A DNA stretch of 64,000 nucleotides, taken from contig CAMPDV010001282.1 in assembly GCA_946699065.1 (NCBI GenBank), positions 42,873 to 106,872 of the forward strand, in the 5' to 3' direction. Source of the DNA: Loxodes magnus (lineage: Eukaryota > Ciliophora > Karyorelictea > Loxodida > Loxodidae). Below are positions 23,790 to 36,640 of this stretch, piece by piece. The notes beneath the pieces were generated by a model. That model ran no database searches and was not told the origin of the DNA. It worked only from the letters and a program-made list of their open reading frames with translations. Both the position numbers and the translations under genes were made by a program. The stretch's first letter is position 1; each line of letters begins with the position of its first letter.

Positions 23790-24480
23790 GGCCTGATTGA
23801 GAGTTGTGTTGAAAAGAAAGTTTACCGTAATAGGCATATGATCAGTAAATAGTTAGCTATAGTGACCCTAGAAATTTACAAATTGATTAATATTCATGTG
23901 ATTGTTAATTACAATATAGTCATTGCAGTACATAAATCCTGCTCCTTTATGTACGCAAGTGTTTCTCATCATATCATTAGTTATTTCAAGATAATTCTGA
24001 ACAAGAAACTCCTAAAACCTATTCGTATTATCATAGTCATTTCTTAGATTATCTCCATAATCTTATAAGAGATCATTGAAATCTTCCATCGGAATATGTG
24101 GGCTATTTGGGAATTGATTAAGTAGTATGTAAATATAGTCATATGTTTGATCTTTCATAGTCTCCTTTTTACTGTTAGCTGGCATGTAGCAGGACGTAAG
24201 GAAAATATTGTCCTGCTTGGCTGTGATAAATCATTTCTAGGAAGCATCAATTATATTAGTTCTTCGTTACTATTGAGTTCTTCTTTTATAATCAGAAATA
24301 CACCTCTTCCTTTACCTGAATTTTGGTAGTAAGTTCTATAACCATATATTATGATTGGAGATAAATCTTGTTTTACCAAGTTTCATTAATTGAAAAAATG
24401 CCTACATTATTTTATCTTACAAATTCTTCAACTTCATATTATATGTTTTCGATTCCATTTTTATTAAATTATTATATATA
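23790..24480 (-). pseudogene. LINE AP-like endonuclease domain, frameshifted
   Basis: Nicks target DNA to prime reverse transcription in active elements. The catalytic landmarks are visible: INETW with the Glu codon at 24382-24384; MEDFND (the GDFN motif, first residue changed from Gly to Glu) at 24072-24083; CNDYIVIN; and DHMPIT (the SDH motif) with Asp and His at 23838-23843. The reading frame changes at least twice, just after INETW and near the LTSCYMPANS segment. This copy is therefore not functional. Tail and linker of the same element continue to 23130. Confidence 0.75.
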
Positions 24481-24486
24481 TATATA

Positions 24487-24905
24487 TATAATAGATATCA
24501 GCCGCGTCAGCCAAATTAGTAGGTAATCTGGTGCAGTGTATACTGCATTGCGAGTAATCTCGCACTAAATGCCACCACGGGAAAGGGTGGATAAGCTCCG
24601 TTGAGACATGTCTAACTTACCCCGAGGGTTCTCTCTAGCATTATGAAAGTTTGACTGACGGGCCTTCTAATTACCGACTTAATAACTATCTCTTATTTGG
24701 ACCTTATTCAAAAAGACTGAAGCATTTGACTCAAGATTTTAGAATAAATTTTAATAAGAAAATTTCCCATTTGGAGAACCTGACATGACTCATCAGACCT
24801 CTAGAATTTGTACAAGAAACATGAGAACATTTTTCATAATATTAAATATTAATATTGAAAGAGGAATGCGCCAATGAGGTGCTGCGTGCTCTATAATCAT
24901 TTTTA
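24487..24905 (+). mobile_element. SINE-like structured repeat, copy 2, inside a LINE endonuclease
   Basis: Same unit as 10480-10895, with a few percent difference by eye. The first hairpin is perfect here (TGCAGT with ACTGCA) while copy 1 has a G-U pair; the CCACC/GGTGG stem is kept while its loop differs. The tail hairpin lies at 24860-24898, followed by TTTATTTATTTA. It is inserted antisense in a LINE ORF2: removing it, with a TA run at its 5' edge, reconnects KIGHV to FNKNGIENIQYEVEEF in one frame. That identifies a real insertion and its approximate ends. Confidence 0.78.
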
Positions 24906-25639
24906 TTTATTTATTTAACATGTCCAATCTTAATCTGATTTATACTATTTATTTTATCGAAATTATTATTAAGAATACCCTATTATAGTTCCATCTATTT
25001 ACTACATATTGAATTTGTATTAATATGTCCCATTTTAATATCTAAAATAGATCCTCCTTTAAGCCCTGGATTGTAAATGCAAATAAATTTTAACAATTTT
25101 TTTTAGCTTAAATATGTAGCAAATTTGATGCTTACTATATTGAATTTCTGTAATAAATAATAATGAATAAAGTCACTATATCATATCCTTCGATTAATTA
25201 TTTGTCTATTTTTATTTAAACAGGATTTCCATCACATGTGCACGATTTAGCCTACAAGATAAAGTAATGAATCTATTTTCTATAGTAGTAAAGAGATTTT
25301 ACTTTTACCATTTTTTTATATAAAAACTAGATGAATTGCTCGCTTCTGAAATTGTATTTCTCTATTAAATTATCAATTTTTATATTTTAAAGATGATTAT
25401 TTTACTATCTAGGACTAGATATTTCTTAGTTCACTTATACTTCTTTCCAATTCCTTTTTCCAATTTTTTTTAATTCTATTTTATTCAAAGAGGGAATAGA
25501 AGCTTAATTTCCATGCTTTATTATTTCATTCTAATTTTACATATTTGAGATCTAGTAATTTTTGGCAATAAAATCTGAAGTATTTATTTAAAAGTTTTAT
25601 GAATGATTATATAAATAACTTAATTGAATTGTTTAAGTA

Positions 25640-26300
25640 GATTAATTTAGCTTTAAAGGTTTTAGCATTTGCTAAACTATAATTAGCTTTTACTATTTCT
25701 GATAGTCTGATATTCTAGAATAAGCGTCTAATTTCCTTTAATTTTCTCGTTCATAATAATTGATCAATTAAATATACTGAATATTCAATGCACTATAAGC
25801 ATATAATTTGAGATTATTTTATTATAACTTTAGTAGTTCTTAAGAAAAATTATCAAGCTAATGCTAAGTTATATCAATTATAGTTCCATAAGAATTGTTT
25901 CAATATTTTCTTCAGTTTAAACTACTCTGTTAAATAATCCAATACTTATAAATTAGTACTAATATCAATTGTTTCAACTTTCACTTAATTTTAGCAGAGT
26001 TCTACTTAAACTTATTATCCCTTCATCTATTTTCAGTATTATTCAGGTTTGTTTCATAAATATAAATTTTCTTTATCAAGATTTTAATTAAGAATTTCCA
26101 TATCTTAGAGTTGCTAATGCATTTCAACAATTCTTGAGTTACAATTACTTAATTCATTTTATTTAGATTGAATCAAGGAAGTTAGACTATTAATACAAAT
26201 TTGAGCTTCCTGCTTATAATTAAACATAATTTCTTCTCAAATTCTAAGATATTTTGTTGTATTATTTAGCTTAATATACAGTTCAGACTACTTTTCTATA
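25640..26300 (-). CDS. coiled-coil protein, partial or unresolved
   Basis: The minus-strand frame with a possible ATG at 26227 reads MFNYKQEAQICINSLTSLIQ, then SRIVEMHQQLQDMEILNQN, a heptad-like pattern typical of coiled coils. Toward 25700 a different frame (EENIETILMELQ) looks better, so an intron or frameshift is likely. It may be a host gene or a LINE ORF1 relative. No zinc knuckle is visible. The stop was not placed. Confidence 0.35.
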
Positions 26301-26592
26301 CTTACCTAATAACTTTAAGAAAAACAATTATTAATAAATTTCAATTTTTATATCTGGGCAGATGAGAGCTCTATTTAAGTAAAGTTTTGCTTTTATATTA
26401 TTGACTTTTTCTTGTTTTGTCAATACTTTAGATCAAATTTAATTAATCAATATTTATTTAAATTTTCTTATATTTATTAATTATCAGCTTCAAGTATCAA
26501 TTTCAGTTTATTATTTACAATTTGGTTTATAAGCAAGTCTTATTATTATATTTCATATCTATCAGGAAATTAAGTTTATTTATATGGAGTAA

Positions 26593-27330
26593 ATGATAAC
26601 AACATTACAATATAGAAAAACATGATTTGATGAATATGTAGTAGGACTACCCAACTACCTGAGATATAATAAAAATAGAAAAGAAGAAATATGTTACCTA
26701 TTTAGAATAAGAACGAGATGAGAAGGGAGCTAGGATTGCTTAAAAGAAAGACATCTAGATATGACAAGTCAATGCCCTTTCTGTAACAATACAAGAGAAA
26801 ATGAAAAGCATATAATAGAAAACTGTTCAGAATACAAAGAAGGAAGATAATAATGTATCTGAAATCTTAGAGCAATAGGAGTAGAGAGATAAGGAATGGA
26901 ACTATTTGATATAATATGAGGAACGGCCAAATTAGAGAAAATCATTAGAACCTAAGAAGAGTAAAAAAGAGATAAAGTTGACTTGATAATAAAAGATTAT
27001 ATCAAAGATATATTAGAAAAAAGGAAAAGAGGATATATAGAAAAGAAAATTGAATGAAAAAGAGAAATATGAAAAGACTATAGAGCAGGAAAAGGATAAA
27101 CTTTATGAGTGTATAAAAGCTTGATCAAGAAGAAAATAATTAGAAATGAAAATTAGTAAGATATGTAAGAAAAAATTAATTAAATTTGCATCAAAGATCT
27201 AATAAATCGTAGATAGATAGAAGACAGAAGAACAAGAGTTAACATTGAGGAAAATGAGGAAGATATGTAACTAATAAGAGAAGAATTTCTATTACCTGAA
27301 GGCTTACTTGAAGAAACGGACATATATTGA
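26593..27330 (+). CDS. LINE ORF2 C-terminal fragment with zinc-binding motif
   Basis: A single frame of 245 codons from ATG 26593 to TGA 27328-27330. It holds NYLRYNKNRKEEICYLF, then RTRWEGSQDCLKERH with Trp by TGA, then CPFCNNTRENEKHIIENC. The last is the C-x2-C-x8-H-x4-C zinc motif found after the reverse transcriptase in many LINEs. A Lys/Glu-rich tail ends EEFLLPEGLLEETDIY. The reverse transcriptase core is missing, so this is a 5'-truncated copy; the ATG is probably incidental. The hairpin tail follows 11 bases after the stop. It is nearly identical to the fragment at 60743-60960, so the subfamily was recently active. Confidence 0.75.
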
Positions 27331-27340
27331 GATATGTAAA

Positions 27341-27385
27341 GAGCTGCACCAACGAGGTTCTAAGCGCTCTATAATCAAATTTATT
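27341..27385 (+). repeat. LINE 3' stem-loop tail
   Basis: GAGCTGCACCAACGAGG, then GCGCTCTATAATC and TTTATTTATTTA-type repeats. It sits just after the ORF2 stop and fixes the 3' end of that element. Confidence 0.8.
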
Positions 27386-27705
27386 TATTTATTATCATTT
27401 TTTTAGAACATTGATTTGTATGGGTTGAATTTAACTTGATTTCTTCATTTAAATAGTAGAAAAATTTATTTTAAATATCTTTGTTAGCATAATTATTTTC
27501 AAAGATATACTATTTACCAGATAATATTTAAGATATTTTGGATATTTCCATTGAAGCTACGTGGCAATTTGATTTTTCTTCCTGTAAACACATCTCTCCG
27601 TCTTTAAACTGTGCTACAACTAATGCCCACGTTTCAATGAATGATTTAATTATTTAAATGGAATCCTGAAGAATTTATTTAATGGTTATTAAATAAAATT
27701 AAAAA
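27386..27705. other. spacer between LINE tail and ORF1 gene
   Basis: AT-rich with a slightly more GC-rich part at 27545-27640. No feature recognised; it may be the leader of the following ORF1. Confidence 0.35.
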
Positions 27706-28479
27706 ATGGCTTCTAAGAAATAACAGGAATTTGAGCAAAACATTTAAACAGGATAATTCTCTAAAAAATAAAAAAGCAAAATAATTAAAATGAATGAAAG
27801 TGAGAAATATGATTGATAGGATGAACATTAACCACTTGGAAATCCAGAATTAAAAAAACTTCCGACACAAACTCAAATAGAAATATTATCTAAGTTATTA
27901 AAGAATTTATGTTCAAAAATAGACATCTCACTGATAAAGTAGAAAAATTAAAAAAATTAATAACGTCTTTGATGAGAAAAAATATTAATCATCGTAAGAA
28001 ATTGAAAACAAACTAGAAAAAGAATTTTTTAAATTTAATAATAAATTCAGGTAACACCATTTTCGTTTTAACTGAATTAATCAGATCCTACGGAAATAGA
28101 AAATGAAGCCTCAAATTAAAATAAACAGTAAGCATTAATTTAAAATAAGTAGTAAATTTAAATTAAATAAGTGTTACAGAAATAATAGTTTAAAAAAAGA
28201 TTAAAATGTTACGTGTGCAATAAATAATACCAATGAAAATACTGTTACTAACTAAGCGAAATTTAAGGAAAGAATAAATAAGATATTTTAAAAAAACTAT
28301 TAGGATATATCCTACATAAAGCGGAAAATTTTATAGAAAAAAATTCTTTAATTAAAATCTTAATCATTGGATAAATAATTTGGAACGCTACAAGCAAGAC
28401 TAAAACTATTCAGAATAATAAAGGATGGTGCACTAATGAAGTGCTACGCCGCCTAACTAAGCCTAGTAAGAATTCATGA
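27706..28479 (+). CDS. retroelement ORF1-like protein, apparently intact
   Basis: A frame of 257 codons from ATG 27706 to TGA 28477-28479. The N-terminal part is Lys/Gln-rich (MASKKQQEFEQNIQTGQFSK), followed by KLPTQTQIEILSKLLKNLCSK, a basic Gln-rich middle, then KKRLKCYVCNKQYQWKYC from about 28195. This is laid out like a CCHC zinc knuckle, with Gln in the His position and one residue less before the last Cys. ORF1 proteins bind element RNA. A degenerate hairpin tail (GGTGCACTAATGAAGTGC) lies at 28435-28453, inside the last codons, so the end may be different in the true transcript. Confidence 0.55.
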
Positions 28480-28885
28480 CAAACTAACGGAGACAAGCTG
28501 ATAGAATAGATCAGATAGCTGACTACGAAGTCTTTAACAAAGCTTTTTAACTTTTTAATTTTAACTTTATTAAATAACTTCTTAAAATTTAAATTTTTTT
28601 TTATACGTATTAAAGATATTTTAAGTTTAAATTTTTATTATTAATCTATAAAAATGTTTAAATTTGCTGAATTTCTAGAAAATTTCTACCTTAGAAATAA
28701 ATTTATCTCTTAGATGTATAAAATAAAATAAAATAATTATAGTTTTTTTAGATTTTATTCTAATCAAATTTTATGATTCTATTAGATATCTTATTAATTT
28801 TATTTATTAATATTATCTTTAAATTTAAAGAAGATCTTAAATATAAATAACTAATTTAAATTATAAAATTAAATAAAATCTTTAA
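28480..28885. other. intergenic, AT-rich
   Basis: A short GC-richer part to 28540 after the ORF1-like gene, then AT-rich sequence up to the receptor gene's 3' end. Nothing recognisable. Confidence 0.35.
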
Positions 28886-31800
28886 TCAATTGATATTATA
28901 TTATTCTTCATTCTCTTTTTCGCTTTCTCTTAATTCTTCTTTATTCTCTTCAAAACTTGAATCTACTTTTTGTTCAGACCATTTTGATTAAGAATGATCG
29001 TAAATTTATTCCTTATAATACAGAATGCTGTTTCATTGCTGTTCAAAACTTTAAGTATTATTTTCTTCTTATTCTTCTTTCTATTATATTTGAATTTCTT
29101 CTGAATTCTCAAGCAAAATTTGATCCATATTAAAGCTCTAGTTAACTGATGGATTTATAGCTTCTTTAGTCTCTTCTAAATTTCCTTCTTGCTTAAGATT
29201 AATTTTTTCTTCTTTTTCTTCTTGTTTTATTTTTTCTTTTAGCTATAAAATTTAAGATTAAAAATCGAATTAAATGCTAGTTATGTTTTAATTATCAGAT
29301 AGCTAAGAAGATATTTCATTTTCATCTATTACAATTGGAATATTTTTAATATTCATCAAAGACTAAAATTAAGCGCTTAATAATAGTTCTCTAAATCGCA
29401 TTTATTGATTGGTTTCTACTGTATTGATATTCTATACTAAGCTACTTCTACTAATATTAACTCTTAACTTTTATATTTTTATATGCTTTGCTAAAATTGA
29501 TACTTTCGCCCATGGTCTAAAAGCAAATCTGAAGAGATTTTCATAGTCTGGCTTTAGTTATTTCAAGTAATTAGGAAATCTTTTTTGAAGAAAACTCCAA
29601 GCAACAACAGTAATTAAAACTCCACCAATAAAAGATATAAAAATAGGTGTTCTATCATGAATGATTAATCCTATTGTAGCTAATAAAGAAATATAGCTTA
29701 CTACTAAAAAAGAAGTTACTTATATAGCATTAATTCTATCAAATGTATAAGGTTTCATTTTTAAAATTAGACAAGCGAACAAGAATGTACCAGTAGCATA
29801 AAAGAAACCTTAAAAGTATTAATATTTTTATTTAGTTGCTCTGTTTAAAACATTTATACAGATCTAAAAGTAAATTCTTATAAGTATGAACTTTGACTTC
29901 TATTTAATATGCAGGTTTTCATGTAGATCTTATCAATGAGGCCATATTAACATTACTAAGGGTAGGTAAATTATTAAACTGATACTTGAAAATGCTAATG
30001 ACATTATGTGAAAATCTTAAAAGCATGCCTATGAGCAATCGAAATTTAGGAAACTTTCACTTCAGTCTAAAGATTAATCCAAATTATTATCTCGTCCATA
30101 AAGGCATTAAAAAGGCTCCGTTAAGATATAAAGCATTGGAAGAAAGGTAATTTCTATCAAGGATTAAGATAAATTGTATGATAGGTTTCCTACAACTTTT
30201 AGTATAAAAAGTCTTTATTCGAAAATAACTTCAAACTTAAATAAAAAAGCGAAAATAAATACTAAAGTTAGAATCGAAATACCTAAAAAGACGAAATAAA
30301 TTATTCAGTTAACAATAATAGGAAACTAAAAATGTATTAAATCCAAAGTAAATTATTGAATTACAACATCCGCTTCTTTTGGAAATAATGGTTGCAATCC
30401 AGGACCCATCAATAAATACTAAAAAAACTAAATACCAAGAGTAAATATAAAGAATTGGTCACCATTAGACATCCAAACATCTTGCTACAATCTTTAATAT
30501 TCTCTTTTATTTCAAATTTTAAATCCTATTATTAGAATTATAAAGGTATAACCTAACAGTGTCAACATTCCAATCAAGTTTAACTAGTATCCTTTATCAA
30601 AGTCTGATACTCATCTTTCTGTAAAATCACAATTTTTATCAAATATTTCGTAAGTATCTGATGGAGTTTCTGTCGAGTTATCGTTTCAATATGTATATTT
30701 AGTAAGGAAACTTCATACAATAGCACAAGTAGGACAGTATTCAAGAAACGGAACTAAATGAAGTTTCCAATTTTCATCATAAACATTATTAATAAAGTTA
30801 TAGTTAAGATTATCTCTAAAATTTACATTTTGCTAAAATTTTACTTTTCCACTACATCCTGTAAACTTAACTGACCTCATATTTTGTGATAGAATACTAG
30901 GATTAGTGTAGTCTTAGCCTTCATCAATACAGCTTTACAAACCATAAGCAACGATAAGAGGTTATTCTACATAATAGCAAGGAGATGGACTTATATCAGC
31001 ACATTCATATTGTAGTTAAATCATTTACTGTCCCAGTTCCCCTACATACTCAGCAGGTGTAATAGTAATAGAGCCATGCAAGAGTTTTCTCATATTGCTT
31101 TACTATTTAGGATCTTAAGATGCATTTTCTACGACATTAGCGGTATATAATATTAAGAATTAAGTGTCTCCTGGTTTCCAACCATTTTCTATAAGAATGT
31201 TAGCAATATTTTTTATTAAATTAAGGACAGGAAAAGCAATTATAATTTTAATTTCTTTTAGCAAAATTTGCAAACCCAATTTGTCATAAAAAGTATAGTT
31301 ATATCTTAAAGTGATTGGTATGAAAGTTGTATCGTTAGTGTTTAATATCTTTTTGTCATTTGTTTAAGCTCAATGTTTTATTTTATTATGAATTTTTTCA
31401 CTTGCTGGCTCAAGCTATTCAAAAATCAACCCAAACTTTTCTCATTTATTTCTTTCTACATATTGAATATACATCTCAGCAAATAATCTTCAAGAAATAT
31501 AATTATCAAAAGCATTTGGAAATTTATTAACATCTTATAAATGATCTTCTCTACTTGCTATTGAATAAGGTATTTTTATATTCATTTCTTATAGAAAATA
31601 ATATGTAGGTAATCAGCTTATTATAATAATACTTGCTTAATGCGCTATTCCAATCTCAAAGTATCTTTCTGTAAATACTTATAAAGTAAAATTTATATTA
31701 AACTAATAGCATCCATAAGAAAATGGATTAGCTTTTAGAATTTAGTTATTTAGTAACTCTTTATCTTTATTTATAAAGTCTACTATGCAAGGGATATGTA

Positions 31801-32995
31801 AAGGAGGAAGTATTACTGCATAATAGCTTTCTTAACCATTTGGTTCTTTATCATTGGTTGAATAAGACATCTCTATTGTTTAAATTCCTGTAGGAGGATT
31901 TTAACTTGGTCCAGGCCAAATTATTTCAGCCTTTTTTATTACTTGCTTGGCTTTAATTTCGTAGATTTCTACAGGAACTCTATTTTATAGATTGTAAACT
32001 GAAAACTGTAAGTTAATGTTTCGATTAGTAAAAATCAAATGCTAGACTTAAGGGAAAAAAGATTTAAAGGTGCTTTCTTGCTATGATGTAGCTTGATTCT
32101 AAAATTGATCTATAAAAGTGAATAGATATTTAACATAATAAGCTGTTAGTTCAAAATAGTTAGCAGGAATGAAACTTTTAGGAGTTAATGCTATAATTCC
32201 ATTATCTAAAATACTTAAATTAATTTTTGATTTATTTTGTACTAAGGAAGTAATATCAGGCTTTATTAAATTGGAAGATTCTAGTCCTATAACTCAAGCA
32301 TATTAATCTCCCGCTAATTTATAGAAAGTAGCGAAATTAAGTATATAAGCTTATCAGCACACATCTGCTTACATAAAAACATAAGATGAGCCATAAATCC
32401 TAATTGCTTTAGAAACTTCCACCATAAGTCTCTCTTAAATATAGCTATTATTACACTAAGCTTGATTTAATCCATAATAGGAGTCTAAGGGAATATTTAC
32501 TGAAGTACTTATAAGTTACTTATTCTTATTTAAGAAATCAGCAGCTTTGTAGAATCTAGCCTCTTATTAGTTAATGTAAGTTATTTTTCTGAATTTCAAC
32601 TCTCGGAATAAATATTGAAAAGCTTAACCCTCTTATTAGTAGCTAGGCATTATTCAATAAATATTCTACTTTGAGAAATAAAAGTCACTTCTATAAGCAA
32701 CGAAAACTAAATAATCAAGGTAGGAAAGTTTAAGTGTCAATTAAAGGTTGAATGTTATATCTAAAATAGCTTAAATTTTTAAACTTTCCATCTTCTCTTC
32801 TAGCTCTTCCATTTACAAGTTCTCAAAATCTATAGTCAAAGGAAATGTGATGTAACTGGAATTAAATTTGCTTTGCTGAATAAACTTGCAAAGGAAGTCA
32901 GAAAGGTGAGGAATAGTATGGTTGGAACTTATAATGGCTAAATTAAATGAACTTGACTTTATAAAAACATAAAAGAGTGCTAGCGCAAAAATCAT
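28886..32995 (-). CDS. large receptor-like membrane protein: ligand-binding-like ectodomain, seven TM segments, acidic tail
   Basis: One minus-strand frame of 1369 residues from ATG 32995 to TGA 28886-28888, with no intron needed. A signal peptide (MIFALALFYVFIKSSSF) leads an ectodomain of about 780 residues. In its second half, sequence such as ILIENGWKPGDTQFLILYTA and ITPAEYVGELGQQ is reminiscent of type-1 periplasmic-binding (ANF-receptor-like) lobes; this is a resemblance, not a proven match. About seven hydrophobic segments span residues 800-1140, including YATGTFLFACLILKMKPYTF, which carries the same RPY/KPY module as the receptor at 17.6 kb. The cytoplasmic tail is Glu/Gln-rich and probably coiled. 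A sensor role at the cell surface is inferred; ligand unknown. Confidence 0.8.
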
Positions 32996-35900
32996 TTTTT
33001 AACTTTAGAAAATAAAAAGAAATGTAAATATACTTTATTTTTTATTTATTAGTTATAGATTTATTGATATGAGTGTTTATAAACTAATTAAAATAAATTT
33101 TCTTGTAGTTTAAATCAAACCTTTATAGTCATAATATAAACTAATTAATTACATGGCTCCAACAAATCTTCTACTACATCAATTATATATTTGACTAAGA
33201 TTTTTCCAACTATATTTATTCCCTAAATAATTTGATAAAGATATGTTAAAAAAATTTCAATTTAACTAATAAAAATGAGTAACTAATGAAAATAAGGAAA
33301 TTAAATTTTTATTTTGCTGCTATAAATCCCTTAATCCAAAAAATGTTTAATTTTTTATTTAATTTAAAAAGAAAAAAATTGAAAAAGTTGAATATTAGAA
33401 ATTTTTATTTATTTAAGATATTTTTTTAATTCTTTCTACTTAAAATCTATTTTTATTAATTGAAAAAAGGCTAAAATATAAATAATTTATTTAAGTTTTA
33501 AACTTTTTCAAGCTAAAATTTAAAATTTCAATTTTAATTATTAATTTTGATTTAAATTTAAGTATTTTTGTAATTATAATTTTCATGCAAAAAATAAAAA
33601 ATATGAATATAATAATCTTATAATAATGTTTTACTTAAATTTAGATATTAAATCTTAATACTCAACTTTTATATAAATCAGCTGCTATAAATATAAGCCT
33701 TGTGCAGATTATATAATAAATTATAGATACTTTACTAAAATAATTGAGATATAGTTTGAAGTACTTTTATCAATTATTAAGAATATTAAATTAGTACTTT
33801 ACTTTTTATAATAAGGAGAAGCTATTACATTAAGGTAATACATTTATCAAAATGAGCTATAAAATTTAAAAATTGCTAAGGTTAAATATTTTATTGTTCT
33901 TTCATATTCATATTAATGAAATTTTTTATTATGAGCTTTTGATTGAAAAATATATTGAATTTTTATATTTTTTCTTTTGAAATATATTTTTAAATATTTT
34001 CTAAGTTAAATATTTTAACATTAAAATGTAAAACTTCATTAATTATAACAAATAAAAAATCAAATAAAATTATATGAAAAACCATAAAAGCAGAATAGAT
34101 TAAAACTAATTTACGGATATTTGAGAAAAAATTCTAAAGAGATAATAAGAAAACTCTATAAAGTATAAGTAGCAAAATCAAGCAAAAATAATAATTAAAA
34201 AAATTTTATAATTAGTTATCTTAAATTCAATCTAGTAAATATTTAAATCATTCAAGTATTTAAAATAAATAACCTTTAAATTTAAATAATAAAAATAAAC
34301 TGCAATAATTTAAGATGAGGTAATATATTAAAAACCTAAAATAAAAAAAATCAAATAATCTTTTAAAATAAAATTTAAAAAGTTGTTCTTTCTAATTATT
34401 ATCTTTAGTCCTTTGAATCATGTCCGCTTTAGTTTACTTCTTAAAATTATTTAAAAGTTCGTGAAAGCTGAATTAAAAAATAGAAAAATTTAAATACGAA
34501 ATATACTCAAAATTTCTCTTTATTAATCACAGATTCTTAGAAAAGTTAAAATTTTTCAATTTATTAAATTAAAATAAATAATATACATTCTAAAGCTTTT
34601 TTAATTTTAAAATTAATATAAAAATAAAATTGATATAAAGCTTTTAATATAAAAAAGCTAAAATAAAAATTAATAATTAAATAACTTTTATTAAGTTAGG
34701 AAAGTATAAAAAGCTAATTAAATAGAAATATAAGCATGTTGTATTCTAATTTAAAAAGAAAAAAAATTAAATTTTTTAAAAAAAGAATAAAAAATTAACA
34801 AATTATGAAAAACAAATATTCATAAAAAGAATAAAAATTAAAAAGTTTTAAATTATATTTTAAATGATTCAAGTAAAAAATCCTAAAGAAATAAAAATTT
34901 TAATATCATAAATTATTTAGAAATAATAAATAAAAATATAATACTTTAAAGTAAGATATAATTAAATATATAGTTCCAAGTTATTTTATATTTATCTGAA
35001 AGTTCAATTTATAATTAAAAAATCTAAATATTTTATTTTAGTTTATTGCTAAATTAAATGTTCTTAATATATTATAAACTTATATAATTTTTATTTTTAA
35101 TTATTGTGATGAGTTAATTTTATTTGAATTTTGATAAAACATATCAAACAGTTACTATATTAAATATTGTGATTTCATTCTTCATTCTTCATTTTAATTT
35201 TAGCAATTTTTTAAAGATAGTTTCTATAATATAATATAAAATTTAATTAAAATTTTAAGTAATTAAAAATATTCCTTTAAAATGATTATCTTCTTTTATA
35301 TATTTTATAAATGCACTTTTTAATGAAATAAAGTTTTGAATATTAAAAAAAGATTTTCCTATTTTAATTATTATTTTTACTAACTATTTTTTAATAATGC
35401 AAGAAAAATAGTTTTAATTATATTTATATTCTTAAATTATAATACTTTTTTAATCAAGCAGATAGTTTTTAATTATTTAGCTTTTACTCTTTTCACTAAG
35501 TTAAAAACATAATAATTAAAAAAAATTTCTAAGATTTAATCTAATAGATAAGTAAAATGTATTAATTTTTGCTTTAATTTACCATTTAAAAATTAAATAT
35601 TTTATCTTAAATTATACTAAAATTTTAATTTTAAATAATTATAAATATTTCATAAAATATATTTAAGTTTATTTATAAATTACTTTATCTAATAATTTTA
35701 GACTATAAGTTTCAATATATTTATAATTTATTCTAAATATAATATATTCCATTTGCTATCTAATTTTATTAAATACAATTTTTCATTAAATTATGATAGA
35801 TTTATATTGCCATTCGATCAAATTGCTTTAATAATAAAATATTTGTTATTTATAATTAAAAATAAAATAAAGCATTAATTTAATTTAAAAAGAAATTTAA

Positions 35901-36640
35901 GTATATTAATAAAATAACTAAATGATTAATAAAGTATTTATAATTTATATTAAATAGTAGAATAACCCTCTGTTCTATAAATTTATAGAAACTATATTAT
36001 TTTAATTATATTTTGACTAAAAGTATTTATTAATTAATTAATACTTTATATATAATTTAAAACATTTTAAACCTTAATCATGTAAATTAATAAAAGAGCT
36101 ATTTTTATATTTTATTGCATTCTATTAACTATCTATATTTAATTTTAAGTAGTTACTTTTATTTATTTAAAATATGGAAAATTAACTTCAAACTTTTTAG
36201 TAAAAATAAATTCTTTCAAGGGCGCTTTAGATTAGTCTTTATGAAAAATTGATGAATTTATTTTTTAATAGTAATTAGTTTTAAGTATAAAATTACATTT
36301 AAAAATAACTTAATCAAAAATCTAAAAATTATATAAAAATATTATTTCAAAGTCTTTTATTAAAATATTTTTTATTATTTTAAAAATTAAATCAAATTAT
36401 ACTTTTTTTGTTATTACTAATTTTTATAAAATTTTGCAAATAAAGGTATTTTATTTTAGTTAATTAAAAAAATTTAATTTGAATAAATATATTAAAAAAT
36501 TAAAATTTTTATTGCTTTTTATGAGTTTTAAAATTTTAAATAAATAAAATCTTAATTAAATATTATAAAAACTATAAATCTATATAAGTAGAATTTAAGT
36601 TTATATTCTTACATCTATTAAAATATAACAAATTATTTAT
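32996..36640. other. AT-rich desert
   Basis: About 3.6 kb of very AT-rich sequence. No frame with protein-like composition, no repeat, tail or RNA structure seen. The promoter of the minus-strand receptor gene should lie near 33000. Confidence 0.45.

Larger units (their letters stand above)
23130..25075 (-). mobile_element. LINE copy: endonuclease present, reverse transcriptase deleted, interrupted by a SINE-like unit
   Basis: Read on the minus strand from about 25070. There is an N-terminal part (KMGHINTNSICSKQME, INQIKIGHV), an interruption at 24487-24905, then the AP-endonuclease domain to about 23790. About 150 residues of linker-like sequence follow to about 23340, then a 3' region with repeated CAGTATTGAACA-like words, and the hairpin tail at 23130-23171. 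No reverse transcriptase motifs lie between endonuclease and tail, so some 2 kb has been lost. Confidence 0.65.

Noticed and set aside
24470-24490. TA microsatellite as a telomere or breakage site
   Set aside because: It is a short TA run at the edge of the SINE-like insertion; no telomeric repeats occur anywhere in the window.
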